From positions 18,679,823 to 18,743,822 of the forward strand of contig NW_022098026.1 in assembly GCF_002288925.2 (NCBI RefSeq): a stretch of DNA of 64,000 nt, in the 5' to 3' direction. Shown here one piece after another: positions 31,931 through 43,957 of this stretch; position 1 is the stretch's first letter; each line of letters opens with the position of its first letter. This stretch comes from Delphinapterus leucas (Eukaryota > Chordata > Mammalia > Artiodactyla > Monodontidae). The notes under the pieces were generated by a model. That model searched no databases. It worked only from the letters and a program-made list of their open reading frames with translations, and was not told the DNA's origin. Position numbers and translations under genes: made by a program.

Positions 31931-33784
31931 TCTGCATCGTTGCTGAGTTCTGTTCTTTTCCAGCCTTTGCTTTATTATCATTCTTCGTTCATCCAAACTG
32001 AGTAGGCTTGGTTTTTGTCTTTGTTACTTGTGGTTTTTAGAAACTGAGCTAAACACAAACCCTAAAACGGTGCCTCTTAATCTTTTTCCATCTCAGTTCT
32101 GCTGAGGGATATGAATCTGATCAGTAACAGATCACTAAGTTAATGATTAATATACAGTGGTGGGTTGGAAGAACATATCCCCTAGGGGAGAGTGTAAGAA
32201 TCCTTTAGTACATATATAGTATAAAGCAGTCTCCCTCTCCTCTCCTCTGATTCTGGTGCTTCCCCCTAGACAGTGTCCTCCTTCAACTGCAAGAAACACC
32301 GACTCTGTGATATAGTTACAATCTTTGATATATACCTTGGTTGCCCAGGGCTGTGGTTTTAAAGGAAATCAAATTATTTTAAAGAAAAAAAGCCTAAATC
32401 TAAAATTAAATTTTGTTATCTAAAGCCAAATAGAAAAAAAATGCACCTTTTTTCTCATAATGCTTATGCATCGGAACCAGAACTTTGCAGTGCATTTTTT
32501 ATGGACAAGATTTTAGCAGGCTCATGAGCTCTGATTATCCACTTATAAATATGTTTCAACTGTTGATTAATTTACCTTAATAAACTAAATAGGACCTCCC
32601 GCTTTTTAAATAACTTTTTATTAAGGAGTAGCGTATATACATATTTTAAAACTTTACTACTTAAAGCTGGAAAACTTTTATCAATTTTTTATTGATTCTT
32701 AAAACTATCTGTGCAATACACAAAACTCCTAATACACTTTTTTTTTTAAAGGCCAAGTTCTTTCTTTCTAGGTTATTGTATGTTGAATGAGTTCTATCTC
32801 AAAGTTGTTTAAATATAAGTAACAAATGACTTCCAGTCAAGAAAGTAAAGTCACTGTTAGTATATTTTGAAACCTCTCTATCATTCAAGTACATAGATCT
32901 AATAAATAAAATATGGGAGAAAAACAAACTAAACTAAAAATATATAGCTATACTCAGAAACAAGACCAACGAACTCTGTGGACTAGAAATGGACACTGGA
33001 TCCACAGCTGAAGCTGTAGGCCCAAGGAGAATTAAACCTAAAAAAAAATGGGTGCTGGGGGCTGGAATTTCATCATCTTTAAGGGAGTAGGGACTGAATG
33101 CATCTCACATGGAACTCGCCAATAGGTACAGTCTTATTGCCCAGCCTATGAAGCAGCATGGAAAAAAAGCTCCAAGCAACTGCCCAGAGTCGCAGTCAGA
33201 AATTAGCAAATTGTTCTCCATAGAGAGAAGATGCAAAGACAACATTGTAACTAAGAACTTGGAGGGCATCATTATTTGATTTAGTGAGAAGAACAGAAAT
33301 AACTTCATGGGATAAGAAGCTTAAGTTGCCAAAGAAAGAGCTACTCCTGAAATGGGCCAGACTGAAGTAACTTTCAGACCATCTAATGAGAAGGGATAAG
33401 TTTGTGGATGGAAAAAAAAGAAAAAAACAACTCCCATGCAAAATGAGCTTTATCAAGTAAAAAAATTATAAAGCTCAGGAGCAAATCTACATGAAGAGAG
33501 AGAGTCAAAATGCAAGCAAACAAAAAGCAGCAGCACAGGAGAGTACAGGCCCAAGGAAATTGAAATAAAAGACTTGAATCAAAGATTTTAAGCATGCTTA
33601 TTTTAAACTATGAACAATAGCCATAAAACAATGTGAGGCAATGAAACAAAAGCTGATGATTATGAATTAAGAACAGATAGATACGAAATAAAACAAACTT
33701 TCAGGAGAAAAAATTGTGGAAATAAAAACTAAATATATAGGATAAACAGTATATTGGACAGTTGAATAAAGAATTAATGAATCA

Positions 33785-33996
33785 GGGCTTCCCTGGTGGC
33801 GCAGTGGTTGAGAGTCCGCCTGCCGATGCAGGGGACACGTGTTCGTGCCCCGGTCCGGGAAGATCCCACATGCCGTGTAGCGGCAGGGCCCGTGAGCCAT
33901 GGCTGCTGAGCCTGCGTGTCCGGAGCCTGTGCTCTGCAATGGGAGAGGCCACAGCAGTGAGAGGCCCGCGTACCGCAAAAAAAAAGAAAAAAGAAA
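33785..33996 (+). repeat. CHR-2-like SINE
   Basis: Full head (gggcttccctggtggcgcag), body and an A-rich tail with aaaaaag units. Target-site duplication aaagaattaatgaatca / aaagaattaatggatca has one mismatch in 17, indicating a young copy. Confidence 0.94.
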
Positions 33997-34403
33997 AAAG
34001 AATTAATGGATCAAATGATAAAATAGGTAATATAGCACAAAGGTAAAGAGATGGAAAATATGAAAGAGAAATTGAGAGGCCATATATGTATTTGACTATA
34101 TATATATATATGAAGTTCCTGAAAGAGAGGCTAGAAATAGAAGGCAGGGGCAATGCTTGAAGAGATAATGATGGAGAATTTTCTAGAACTGAAACCTGAC
34201 ATGAATCCTTGATTGAAAAATAATTGCTAAGCAGAACAAATGAAACTGCAGAATTTTAAGGATAAAGAAAAATCTTAAAAGCTATTGGAGGAAAAATGAA
34301 TTATTCTCAAAGGAAAAACAATTAAATTTTTGATGGTAGATTCTCATCAACAAAAATAATCACAGAAAACAATGGAGAGTAGTATTCTCAAAATACCATA
34401 AGA

Positions 34404-34720
34404 GGGACTTCCCTGGAGGCACAGTGGTTAAGGATCCAGCTGCCAACACAGGGGACACGGGTTTGAGCCCTGGTCCAGGAAGATCCAACATGCTGCGGAG
34501 CAACTAAGTCCATGTGCCACAACTACTGAGCCTGCGCTGTAGAGCCTGCGTGCCACAACTACTGAAGCCCGTTCACCTAGAGCCCGTGCTCTGCAACAAT
34601 CGAAGCCACCACAATGAGAAACCTGCACACTGCAACGCAGAGTAGCCCCGCTCGCCGCAACTAGAGAAAAAGCCTGTACGCAGCAACGAAGACCCAACGC
34701 AGCACCCACCCAAAAAAAAA
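34404..34720 (+). repeat. CHR-1-like SINE, sense, full length
   Basis: gggacttccctggaggcaca head, cacaactactgagcc blocks, ccgcaactagagaaaaagc and gacccaacgcagc near the end, then an A-tail. Confidence 0.92.
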
Positions 34721-35911
34721 CCAGAAGAAAATAACACAATATAGAATTCTATACTCAACGAACATTCCAAAGAAGGAAAAATAAGCATATTTTCAGATCT
34801 ACAAAGAATAAAAGTTTACCACCTCAGACCCTTGCCAAAAGAACTACTAAAAGTTATGTACATCAATAAGGAGAAAAAAGAACCCTGGAGGAAGGCGTGG
34901 GATGCAGGAAGCTACGGTAAGCACAGAAATTGGTAAACTATAAATACGAATTTGTGAGTATAAATCCTAAATTTCTATGCTTAAAACGAAAGTAGTACTA
35001 AAAATGTAGACAGCAATAGTATGAAATTCAGCAGGATATGTTAGAAAGTTCAAAAGCCATTCTAGAATCCTTCCATTGTTTAGGAGTGAAGAATCAGGTA
35101 CTGAATAACTTTAAAGATTCTTTTTTACAAAAATATATTATTAATCAGAACAAATATAAACCTATTGAACTTAATTGTTAAAAGGGCACAGACTTGAATT
35201 AGATTCAAAATCAAAATCTAGCAAATTCTATTTTCAGGAGAAAGATCTAAAAAAAAATGACAGGGAAAGGTTGACAAAGTAATGGAAAAAGTTATGTAAG
35301 GCAATATTAATATCAGGGAAAATGGAATTTTAAACCAAAATCATTTTTAGAGATAAATAAATGCTCCTCCAGCTAGTATAACAATTACTAATCAGTAACT
35401 AACATCTACCCTCCAATTAAAATAGAAAATTACAGAATTACAAGAAAATTAGTCAGCTCTACATTTGTAGTGATAGGATTTTTTCCCACACTTCTCTATG
35501 AAACTGATAGATCAAATACATAAAGCGATTGTTAAGAATAGAAAAATCAAATTTGCTTTTATAAATAGAGAGCTACCATTTTGTTCCCAATAAATATGGA
35601 ATATGCTATTTTCCAGTGCATTGAATATGTGTAAATCTGGTGCATGTTTTAGGCCACAAAAAAGTCTTTAAAACAAACTTCTTAATCATATGAACTACAT
35701 TCTCTGATCTCTGTCTTTTTAAAATTACAAATTAACAATAAGACCTTATTTTAAAAATCCCATATAACTAGAAAATGAGGAAAAATACTTTTACATAATT
35801 CATGAGTTAAAAAGGCAGTCCCAGTAAAAATTGCAAAATAGGTGTTATCACCAAAACTACACATCAAAACTTGGGTGAGAGGATACAGCTAAAGTGGTCC
35901 TTAGAAGGAAA

Positions 35912-35913
<2 letters not shown>

Positions 35914-35952
<39 letters not shown>
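35914..35952. repeat. (GT)n microsatellite
   Basis: About 19 GT units with one TA interruption near the 3' end. Confidence 0.97.
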
Positions 35953-36300
35953 AATGAAAGTAAATGAAGCTAGTAAAAGAACAACAGCACAAAGAAGGAA
36001 GGACATAAAGTTTTTAAAAAGTTAATAGAATAGTAAACAACAAAAAATAGAGTTAAAAAAAGAAAAAATAAGGATAAACAGCAAAATAAAAGCTGATTTT
36101 TAAAAAATTCTGAAACAGATAAAATAAGCCCAGCTTTTTTCAAAAGGGCAAAAGGTATATGATAGAAACTTAAAGGGAGTTATAACTATATGATATAGTA
36201 GAGAACTTTAAAATTTATAAGGCAATATGAACAATCAGTTTGAATACTTAGATGAAATGAATACTGATTTTTAAATATAAATTATCAAAAATGATTCAAG

Positions 36301-36419
36301 GGGATTCCCTGGCGGTCCAGTGGTTAGGACTCTGTGCTTTCACTGCCGAGGGCTCAGGTTCAATCCCTGGTCGAGGAACTAAGATCCCACAAGCCTCGCT
36401 GCGTGGCCCAAAAAAAAAA
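36301..36419 (+). repeat. CHR-1-related short SINE
   Basis: gggattccctggcggtccag head, gttcaatccctggtcgagga, gcgtggccc and A-tail; about 119 bp. Target-site duplication aaaaatgattcaag / aaaaatgattctag. Confidence 0.88.
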
Positions 36420-36750
36420 TGATTCTAGAATCGTATACCTCAATAAAACAACCATTTCACCAACTGAGTCAGTAGTTCAAAACCATCCACCTAATGAAGG
36501 TAAGAGGATCCCAGATGGATTTATAGGTGAGTTTTACCAAATGTTCAAGGAATAGATAATCCCTATATTATTCTAGCTGTTCTCCAAAAAGAAGAAAGAA
36601 AAAAGGTAAAATTGCACAATACCTAAGTTTGTAGCCTTGAAAAATAATTTTCTGTGTTTATGAAGGAAATAATCATAATTCGTATCCTAAAATTTTATTG
36701 ATATTGAATAAATATTGGCTGAAATAATAAATCCAACATTCATAAGTAGC

Positions 36751-36934
36751 CAGTTGATCCTTGAACAACGTGGGGGTTGGGACGTCCACCTGTGCAGTGG
36801 AAAATCCGCATATAACCACATCTACCCGTGTTGTGCGGGGTTCTGCACCCCTGTGATCGTGTAGTGTAGAACTTAGGTATCAACATATAAACGGACCTAC
36901 GCAGTTTAAACCGATGTTATTCAAGGGTCAACTG
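36751..36934. mobile_element. Short inverted-repeat DNA element (MITE-like), 184 bp
   Basis: Left end cagttgatccttgaacaac (36751-36769) and right end gttattcaagggtcaactg (36916-36934) are inverted complements with two mismatches. The interior (gaaaatccgcatataac, cggacctacgcagtttaaa) is also partly self-complementary. No coding sequence. It resembles a common ancient mammalian DNA-transposon relic whose family name I cannot fix. No clear TA duplication is left. Confidence 0.75.
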
Positions 36935-37799
36935 TATAGACAAATTTGATTCCTATCCTAAAAGGATTCAGTGGTCAGATACTTTGGGACAAATCGTATG
37001 TGTTGTGGGATATACATTATTAATTTTAGGACAAGAAATATTATAATACATTATAAAGTTGTAGTATCGTATCAACTGTTTCCTCAAACATATTGTTCAG
37101 AACCAAAGGAATGAATTTATAAGGAGGAAAATAAAATAGGCAGCTTTTAACACCTTTTATTTCCAAAATTTTATTAGTATATTGAATTTTGAAATTTCAC
37201 TTGGAGTGAGCATCTTGAGATTATACCTTCTGATTTCTTATTTTTAACAGCTATGGGAATATTTTAAATATACAGAACTAACAAGTACTTTAAAAGTTAC
37301 TTTAAAAGTTTATTCTAAACAGGGCTTTCAGAATCTTTTGTCTTTGCCACTACTAGTTGCACTGATGGGTGTCACTGCCAGGCTTAAGAGATAAGAAAGA
37401 AAAAACAAGGAAAAGTGACATTAGTATTGCCCACCCATGATCTAGTAATAATGTATTATCAAATGAAGGTAATGAATGTCTTACTCTAAGTTTAGCTACC
37501 AGTCTTAAAATTAACTTATCTTTCTCATATTTACCTAGAAGAAAATTTAAACTTCAAACTTCATTTCTATGAAAGGGAAGATTTGAGAGGTCAGATGTGC
37601 TTAGGTTCCTTCTTGGTAAACAGTGTTCAAGTACTTCATTGTTTTAGACATTAGGTATATAATGATAAGCAAAAATGGACATGATTGCTTTTCTCATGAA
37701 GCTTATACTTGAATGGTGGACATGTTACTCAAATAGTTAACACAAACTAATATGTGATTGGAACTTATGAAAGAGCAGTTCGTAGAACTGTAAGTCAAT

Positions 37800-37965
37800 A
37801 GTAGGAAAAGTGATCTAGTCAAGAAGGTTCAGGAAAGTCTTCCTTGAGCAAATAACACTTAACTTGAGACAGTCAAGGATGAAAAGGAGCTAACAAAGAA
37901 GTGTTACAGGGAAGAGAGAGCAACTTAAGCACAAAGGTCCTGAGACAGGAGGGGAAATAGCAGTT
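37800..37965. repeat. L2/MIR-age relic, probable
   Basis: gaaagtcttccttgagcaaa, gagacagtcaaggatgaaaa and gcacaaaggtcctgagacag follow a familiar ancient mammalian interspersed repeat. Low certainty on family. Confidence 0.4.
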
Positions 37966-39273
37966 GCTAAAGGAGCAGTTTCTTTCCAGTGTGTAGCTGA
38001 TACAACAACTCCAGCATGTAGTGTGTTGACACAACTTTCTAGGTCTTTCTGGGTAAGCTCTTCATGATGTGTGTTCCGTTTTGTTTGAAGTAAATTGCCA
38101 GAATATTAGATTTACCTACATTTGAATATAAGTTCAAAATTCATTCTAAAGCCAAATTTTGTTGGCATTATCTATAGTTATTCATCCTCCATACCTTAGA
38201 GTTAATAAAGATTGTTGTCTAATCAATATGCATAACAAAAATCAAAACATAAACTAGGAGGTTGAGAATTCTACACTATCAAGATAAAAGAAAAAAACTT
38301 CTTTTAGAGTGGAATTCCTGTCACTGCAGTCCAGTTTAAAGTTTCCATTGGGTTGACAATCTATTCTTATTGTTAGTTTGCCAAAGTTGTAGTGAGATAT
38401 AGTTATGTAAGAAGAAATCACCGTTCTTTATCAAGTTTTTCTTAGTAACAAAAGAGGACAAGAACAACAGAAATTAATGTTTGCATACATAGTGAAAGAG
38501 GGGATAGTTGAGAGAACTTTTTGTAAAAGCTATGTGTCAGCTACATTTTAATACTTAGATGAATGTAGTAAGAGTTCACAGTACTCCCAACAGGCAGTAC
38601 TACTTACCATACAAGCAAGCTTTTTTTAGTGGCATTTGATATTAGGATGCTTGAGAAGCTGTTTTCTCATTCATTCCTCTTGCGGACAAACTTGCTAGGA
38701 AGAATAACAGTCTTCCTACTATTGTAAGACTGCTTCTTTTGTCTTTGACTATTCAAGCATTTAATTTCTACTCTAAAAAATAATCAGCTCATTTGTATGT
38801 TTTTCTTTTTCCTTTTCCCTTTAATCCTGAAATACCATAGTGTTTTTCTTCAGAGATTGGTTTCTCTCCTTTGATAGATCTCTTATTGGCTTCTGATATG
38901 ATGAGATCCTCAAAATCACCTCACAAAATTAAGGTTCCTTTTTCATAGTTCAGATGAATAGTTAGGGAAATATCTTTTTAACCTTAGTATTAGAAAAATG
39001 CAGTTACTTCTCTTTGGGGATCAAACTAAACATAAGTCTTATCCTTAATGTTTATTGTTTGGTATGTAAAACTGAACGTGCTCTTAGAAAGTTACACCAT
39101 CTAATGTGGACTGAAATTAATCCTGTATTTTGGAGGAATTGAGGTAGGTAACATAAGTGACTGCATTGAGTAAGTATTAAATCTTCATTATTTCTTATGT
39201 CATTGATACTAAGTGTTAAAAATAGATGGTTAATGAATTGGCACTGATGGATTATTTTATGTTTCTTTACTAG

Positions 39274-39361
39274 GAACATGAATCTGAAGGTGGAAGAACC
39301 CCTTTGATGAAAGCTGCGAGAGCTGGCCATTTGTGCACCGTGCAGTTTCTTATTAGCAAAG
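39274..39361 (+). CDS. ANKHD1: ANKHD1 exon 11: ankyrin repeat 13
   Basis: 88 nt starting in phase 0 (GAA CAT GAA) and ending with one G of a Gly codon. It encodes EHESEGGRTPLMKAARAGHL, then CTVQFLISKG: repeat 13 with TPLMKAARAGH. It joins either exon 9 or the alternative cassette without frame change. GHLCTV fits ANKHD1. Acceptor tttactag, donor gtaaag at 39362. Confidence 0.96.
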
Positions 39362-39541
39362 GTAAAGAAAGTACAAGTGTGCATTTCCAAGAAAGTACAA
39401 CTTCTGAAAAAAGTTCCTAAACTGTTGCAATTTCTTTTAAAGTTACTTTACCTATAGTATAAGTATTATATTCCAGTCTTTTGTTGCTGTATTTTATTAG
39501 GAAGCAGAGTTCATAAGGTACTTTGCTGGAATCTTTATTAG

Positions 39542-39850
39542 TTTTTTTTGGCTGCGTCAGGTCCTTTTTTTTGGCTGCGTTGGGTCTTAGTTGCAGCACA
39601 CGGGATCTTTCGTTGCCGCATGTGGGTTTTTTTTTCTCTCTCTCTAGTTGTGGCGCGAAGGCTCCAGGGCACGTGGGCTTTGTAGTTTGCGGTGCGTGGG
39701 CTCTAGTTGAGGCTCGCGAGCTCAGTAGTTGTGGCACAGGGGCCTAGTTGCCCCGCGGCATGGGGGATCCCAACTCCCTGACCAGGGATCGAACACACGT
39801 CCCCTGCATTGGAAAGTGGATTCTTAACCACTGGACCACCAGGGAAGTCC
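39542..39850 (-). repeat. CHR-1-like SINE, antisense
   Basis: T-run, ggctgcgtcaggtcc and then a second T-run with ggctgcgttgggtcttag, so the tail start is duplicated; head ends caccagggaagtcc. Target-site duplication tttattag at 39534-39541 and 39853-39860. Confidence 0.9.
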
Positions 39851-40979
39851 TGTTTATTAGTTTTGAGTTTGAAGTTTTCATCAACCAAAGAGTATATGGT
39901 TACTCCCCAAAGTTGGAAATGTCAAAGGTAAAGTGTCCAGCTATATTTAGTAGATACAGTATCGTTCATCACTTAAGGCAGTTCTGCTGGAAATGGGGAA
40001 GGGTGGAGGAGAGAAAGTCTGCTACTGTTGTTTATGGTACAGTTAAATCAACCAAGTACACAAGGGTGTTATTTATTATTTTTATATTCCTCTAGAGATT
40101 CTATTATTAGAATATATTTAGGCAAAGAAGTTCAAATGATGGATAAGAGGTAGTTCAAGACTATTTATTATAGAAAAGTGAAATGCTGCTGAACTCAGTT
40201 TTTGTTGAACCATATAAAATTGTCATTGTATATGTCAAAGATGGTAATAGCAGCAATTTCTTTTGGTTCAGCCTAACTCTGTGTAGTGTTCGAGGTACTC
40301 TGGCATCTGATAAAAAAAATCTTAGGTTAGGATGTTAAACTGTAAGGAAGGTCCACTCAAGTGTTGTCACATTATTCAAATAAACATTTTATATCTATTG
40401 TATATTCCAATAGAATTCTGACATTTTGTACCATTAAGGATGCAGTGTAAGATTTTATCATTTTAAATATACTTGCTTTCTTCTTTAATTGGATAAAATT
40501 AGGCCTATTTTCTTCACATGACATTTTGCTACCAAGTAAGGCATATCTTATATAATGTCATAACTTAGTCTGTAAAAGCTATTTACTTCAACCATGCAGA
40601 AGTAATAAACAGATGGATAACCTTTAGAGTTCTCTCATGCTCCTTTCCTAATCATACCATCAACTACCCTGCTAAGCATATAATCAGGCTTGTCAAGAAT
40701 AAGAACACATTGATTATAGCCTTTCTAGGCTGTAGTAAGTGCTAAACAATCCCAACTAAATTTATTATTAACAACTTTAAAAATAATCTTATGTTGGTAA
40801 TGTAAGGATGTTTATTGGTGTGCCTCGTCTTTCCCAAAGGTACTTTAATACAAGTTAGGATTAGGTTCAGCTGGGTCTTTTTGAAAATTAAATAAATAGT
40901 AGTTTCCCCTAGGTTTATTTTTCCCTTCATAAAATAAGTCGAATTAAGGAAGAAGGAAGAATGAACGTTGCTATAGTCC

Positions 40980-41181
40980 TTTTTTTTTTTTTTTTTTGGT
41001 TTCAACTACGTCTTAGTTGCGGCAGGCGAGCTCCTTAGTTGCAGCTCACCAGCTCCTTAGTGGCATGCGAACGCTTAGTTGCATCGTGCATGTGGGATCT
41101 AGTTCCCTGACCAGGGGTCAAACCCAGGCCCCCTGCATTGGGAGCATGGAGTCTTATCCATTGCACCACCAGGGAAGTCCC
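40980..41181 (-). repeat. CHR-1-related SINE, antisense, short form
   Basis: T19 tail, aactacgtcttagttgcgg, head ending caccagggaagtccc. Target-site duplication ttgctatagtc at 40968 and 41185. Confidence 0.88.
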
Positions 41182-41609
41182 CATTGCTATAGTCTTAACC
41201 ATCTAGTTGAGTCCTTTTGGGATTGTAAAAGGTAGTTGAACTAAAAATGAGAGGTCTTTTTTTCCGTGAATCAAAATTAATTTACCAAAAAAAGAGGCTA
41301 AGAAAAGATTTTGCATTTAGACTTCTTTTTGGTCATATTGTACAAAGCTATTGAACAACTTACTAAATAGCCTTTCTGATAACGTATTTGGATAATCTTT
41401 TGTCTTCTCTTCATATCCAGGTCTCTCTGACCCTTAAAATATACAATAGGAAGAATTATATTTCTCGTAAATATTGTTTAAAAAAATCTGTTTTCTCTGC
41501 TTTGAGACCTGGCTATACTGCCACATTTTAGAAGTAGATCAAAAATGTCATTGTCTTTACATACAATGGTATTATTTGGTGCTCACATTAACCTGTATAT
41601 ATTTATTAA

Positions 41610-41985
41610 TCTAGATTTTTCATTTTAGAAGTGATATTGAATGAATGAACTACAACTATGCACAGCAATGTGGATGAATCTCAAAAATATTATATTGAGC
41701 GAAAGAAGCCAGGCACAAAAGAGTACACTGTATGATTTCATTCATATAAAGTTCAAAAACTAAAACCAGTTTGGAAGTCAGGATAGTAGTTACCATTGGA
41801 GGGTGGGGTAGTGCCTGAAAAGGTGCACAAAGTGGGGCTTCTGGTATGTGGATAATGTTCTGTTTCTTGATCTGGGTGCTGGTCACACAAGTGTGTTCAC
41901 TTTGTGAAAATTTTTCAAACTATACACTTATGATTTGTGCACTTTTTTGTATCTATGTTGTACTTCAAAAAAGTTTTTAAAATCA
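41610..41985 (+). repeat. Old L1 (L1M-type) 3' end, sense
   Basis: tgtggatgaatctcaaaaat, tgtatgatttcattcatata, ggatagtagttaccattgga and gatctgggtgctggtcacac are typical L1M 3' phrases, ending ttgtacttcaaaaaagttt. Confidence 0.65.
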
Positions 41986-42033
41986 TATTGTCTGACTGGC
42001 TTTGCTAAGATTGCTGTTTATTTTTCTTTGAAG

Positions 42034-42161
42034 GTGCCAATGTGAATAGGGCTACAGCCAATAACGATCATACAGTAGTGTCGTTGGCATGTGCAGGAGG
42101 TCACCTGGCAGTTGTGGAGCTACTCTTGGCTCATGGGGCTGACCCTACTCATCGTCTCAAG
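42034..42161 (+). CDS. ANKHD1: ANKHD1 exon 12: ankyrin repeat 14
   Basis: 128 nt, entered with GT of a split Gly codon and ending in phase 0 after AAG. It encodes ANVNRATANNDHTVVSLACA, then GGHLAVVELLLAHGADPTHR (repeat 14). HTVVSL in place of the canonical T-A-L is a family feature; RATANND and VVSL fit ANKHD1. Acceptor tttgaag, donor gtattc at 42162, weaker than consensus. Confidence 0.96.
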
Positions 42162-42369
42162 GTATTCTACTTCAAAATAAGTAAATAATATATACGTCAT
42201 TATTAAAATATATTTCAAATATTTTAGTGCTTAATATTTATTATTAATATTCATTACTGTTTAAATGAGTTTTGATTTTATATGAGCTGCTAAGAAACTA
42301 AATGTGTTTAGTAATCATATTATAAAAAGAAATTAATAAATGATTAATTATGGTGTCAATTTTTATCAG
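42162..42369 (+). other. ANKHD1: Intron 12 (208 nt)
   Basis: Short AT-rich intron without recognised repeats. Acceptor ttatcag at 42363-42369. Confidence 0.85.
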
Positions 42370-42513
42370 GATGGCTCAACAATGCTCATTGAAGCTGCAA
42401 AAGGTGGCCATACTAATGTTGTTTCTTATCTATTGGATTATCCAAACAATGTTCTGTCAGTTCCTACCACAGATGTGTCTCAGCTTACCCCACCTTGTCA
42501 AGATCAATCTCAG
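42370..42513 (+). CDS. ANKHD1: ANKHD1 exon 13: ankyrin repeat 15 and start of linker
   Basis: 144 nt, phase 0 at both ends. It encodes DGSTMLIEAAKGGHTNVVSY, the last repeat of block 1 (STML.EAAKGGHTNVV), then LLDYPNNVLSVPTTD and the linker TPPCQDQSQ. DYPNNVLSVP replaces the normal finger loop, as expected for a C-terminal cap. Donor gtaatg at 42514. Confidence 0.96.
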
Positions 42514-42614
42514 GTAATGTAAAACAGAGCTTATTTGTAAATATAAATATTCTTCAAATTGGGAGTTTTCGTTTAAAATTAGCCTTTAGTAAAATGGGCT
42601 TATTTCTCTCTCTC

Positions 42615-42955
42615 TTTTTTTTTTTATAAATTTATTTATTTATTTACGGCTGCGTTGGGTCTCTGTTGCTGCACCCGGGCTTTCTCTAGTTGCCGCGAGT
42701 GGGGGCTACTCTTCGTTGCCGTGTGCGGGCTTCTCATTGCGGTGTGCGGGCTTCTCATTGCAGTGGCTTCTCTCGTTGCGGAGCACAGGCTCTAGGCGCG
42801 CGGGCTTCAGTAGCTGTGGCTCGTGGGCTCTAGAGCACAGGCTCAGTAGCTGTGGCGCACGGGCTTAGTTGCTCTGCGGCATGTGGGATCTCCTCGAACC
42901 TGTGTCCCCTGCATTGGCAGGCGGATTTTTAACTACTGTGCCACCAGGGAAGTCC
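42615..42955 (-). repeat. CHR-1-like SINE, antisense
   Basis: T-run, (attt)n, ggctgcgttgggtctctgtt, a locally duplicated 'gtgcgggcttctcattgc' block and head ending ccaccagggaagtcc. Part of the B-box region is deleted. Flanks share gcttatttctct. Confidence 0.92.
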
Positions 42956-43078
42956 AGCTTATTTCTCTTTTAAATTTGAATAAACCTGGTCCTAAATTCT
43001 TTAAGATTTTCTTCAAAAGTACATGGAAATTTTTTTCATTGTCTTATTTACTGAAAATAGTGTTTAAAAAGAAACACA

Positions 43079-43286
43079 GGGCTCCCCTATTGGCGCAGTG
43101 GTTGAGAGTCCGCGTTCCGACGCAGGGGACACGGGTTTGTGCCCCGGTCCGGGAAGATCCCACATGCCAGGGAGCGGCTGGGCCCGTGAGCCATGGCTGC
43201 TGAGCCTGCACGTCCGGAGCCTGTGCTCCGCAACGGGAGAGGCCACAACAGTGAGAGGCCCGTGTACTGCAAAAAAAAAAAAAAAA
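43079..43286 (+). repeat. CHR-2-like SINE
   Basis: gggctcccctattggcgcag head, full body and A16 tail. Target-site duplication aaaaagaaaca at about 43067 and 43281. Confidence 0.93.
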
Positions 43287-43851
43287 GAAACAATACCAAA
43301 TATAAGTATTCCAAGTTGTCCTTTTATTACAACTAGGTTTTAGGGTTGTTTGGTTTTTTATGAATACATTAAGCATGATCTTGAACCAAGAGAATGATTT
43401 TCCCTTAATACCTCCCAAGATAATATTAATTATCCTAGAGATCGTTACTTTTGTCGTCCAGGAAGGTGTGGGTAAACCAGGATATATGCACCAAAAATTC
43501 ATTAAAGTAATTTTTAAACCTACCTAAAAATATGGAGAGAATATAGAGAGTATACTAAGTATACAAAGTTCAGTGAAATCTGAAATTGTTTTCTACAAAG
43601 TTATTCTGAGAACTACTGAAATACACCAATTCAGGAAATGTGTTGGATTTTTTTCTTTTGACCCATATAGAATTTGAACAAGGGTAAATTGGCTAGTTGA
43701 ATATGTGGCTTGTACTCCTAGCTATAACTGAAACCAGCAAGGATTTCTCCGTAACAAGAGTGATATTAATTCCATTTAGCTTATCATTGACTGTTTGTAG
43801 AATGCCTGAATTTGCCCAATCAGTATTCTCAGAAATTACTGCTTGGTGAAT

Positions 43852-43957
43852 AATGCTGCTGCTGCTGCTTCTCCTTTTCTTCTCCTTCTCCTCCTCCTTC
43901 TTCTTCTTCCTCCCCTTCTTCTTCTTCCCCTCTTCCTCCTTCTTCTTCATTTTTCTT
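43852..43957. repeat. Pyrimidine-rich CTT/CTC/CTG compound tract
   Basis: (GCT)n start, then over 90 nt of almost pure pyrimidine made of TTC, CTC and CCT triplets. It gives spurious poly-Leu (+) and Lys/Glu-rich (-) frames. It sits 128-233 nt before exon 14. Confidence 0.95.

Larger units (their letters stand above)
32930..36640 (+). repeat. Old L1 (L1M-type) 5' region to start of ORF2, fragmented
   Basis: Sense-strand L1-like phrases occur in order: gagaattttctagaactga (about 34171), agaattctatactcaacga (34742), atcagaacaaatataaacct and cttctctatgaaactgatag, then an ORF2 remnant at about 36500-36555 reading IPDGFIGEFYQMFKE. Interrupted by SINEs at 33785, 34404 and 36301. No open ORF of L1 length; extent approximate. 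Confidence 0.6.
30781..39273 (+). other. ANKHD1: Intron between the alternative exon and exon 11
   Basis: 8.5 kb. Contains a MER5-like relic, an old sense L1 (32930-36640) with three SINE inserts and a GT repeat, an inverted-repeat DNA element (36751-36934) and an L2-like piece. 30960-31780, 31935-32900 and 37990-39270 show nothing recognised. Acceptor tttactag at 39266-39273. Confidence 0.8.
39362..42033 (+). other. ANKHD1: Intron 11 (2.67 kb)
   Basis: Contains CHR-1-related SINEs at 39542-39850 and 40980-41181 and an old sense L1 3' end (41610-41985), which runs up to about 50 nt before the acceptor. 39870-40970 has nothing recognised. Confidence 0.85.

Noticed and set aside
32930..36640. 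Endogenous retrovirus
   Set aside because: No LTR pair, primer binding site or retroviral motifs seen; the phrases fit an old L1 with SINE inserts.
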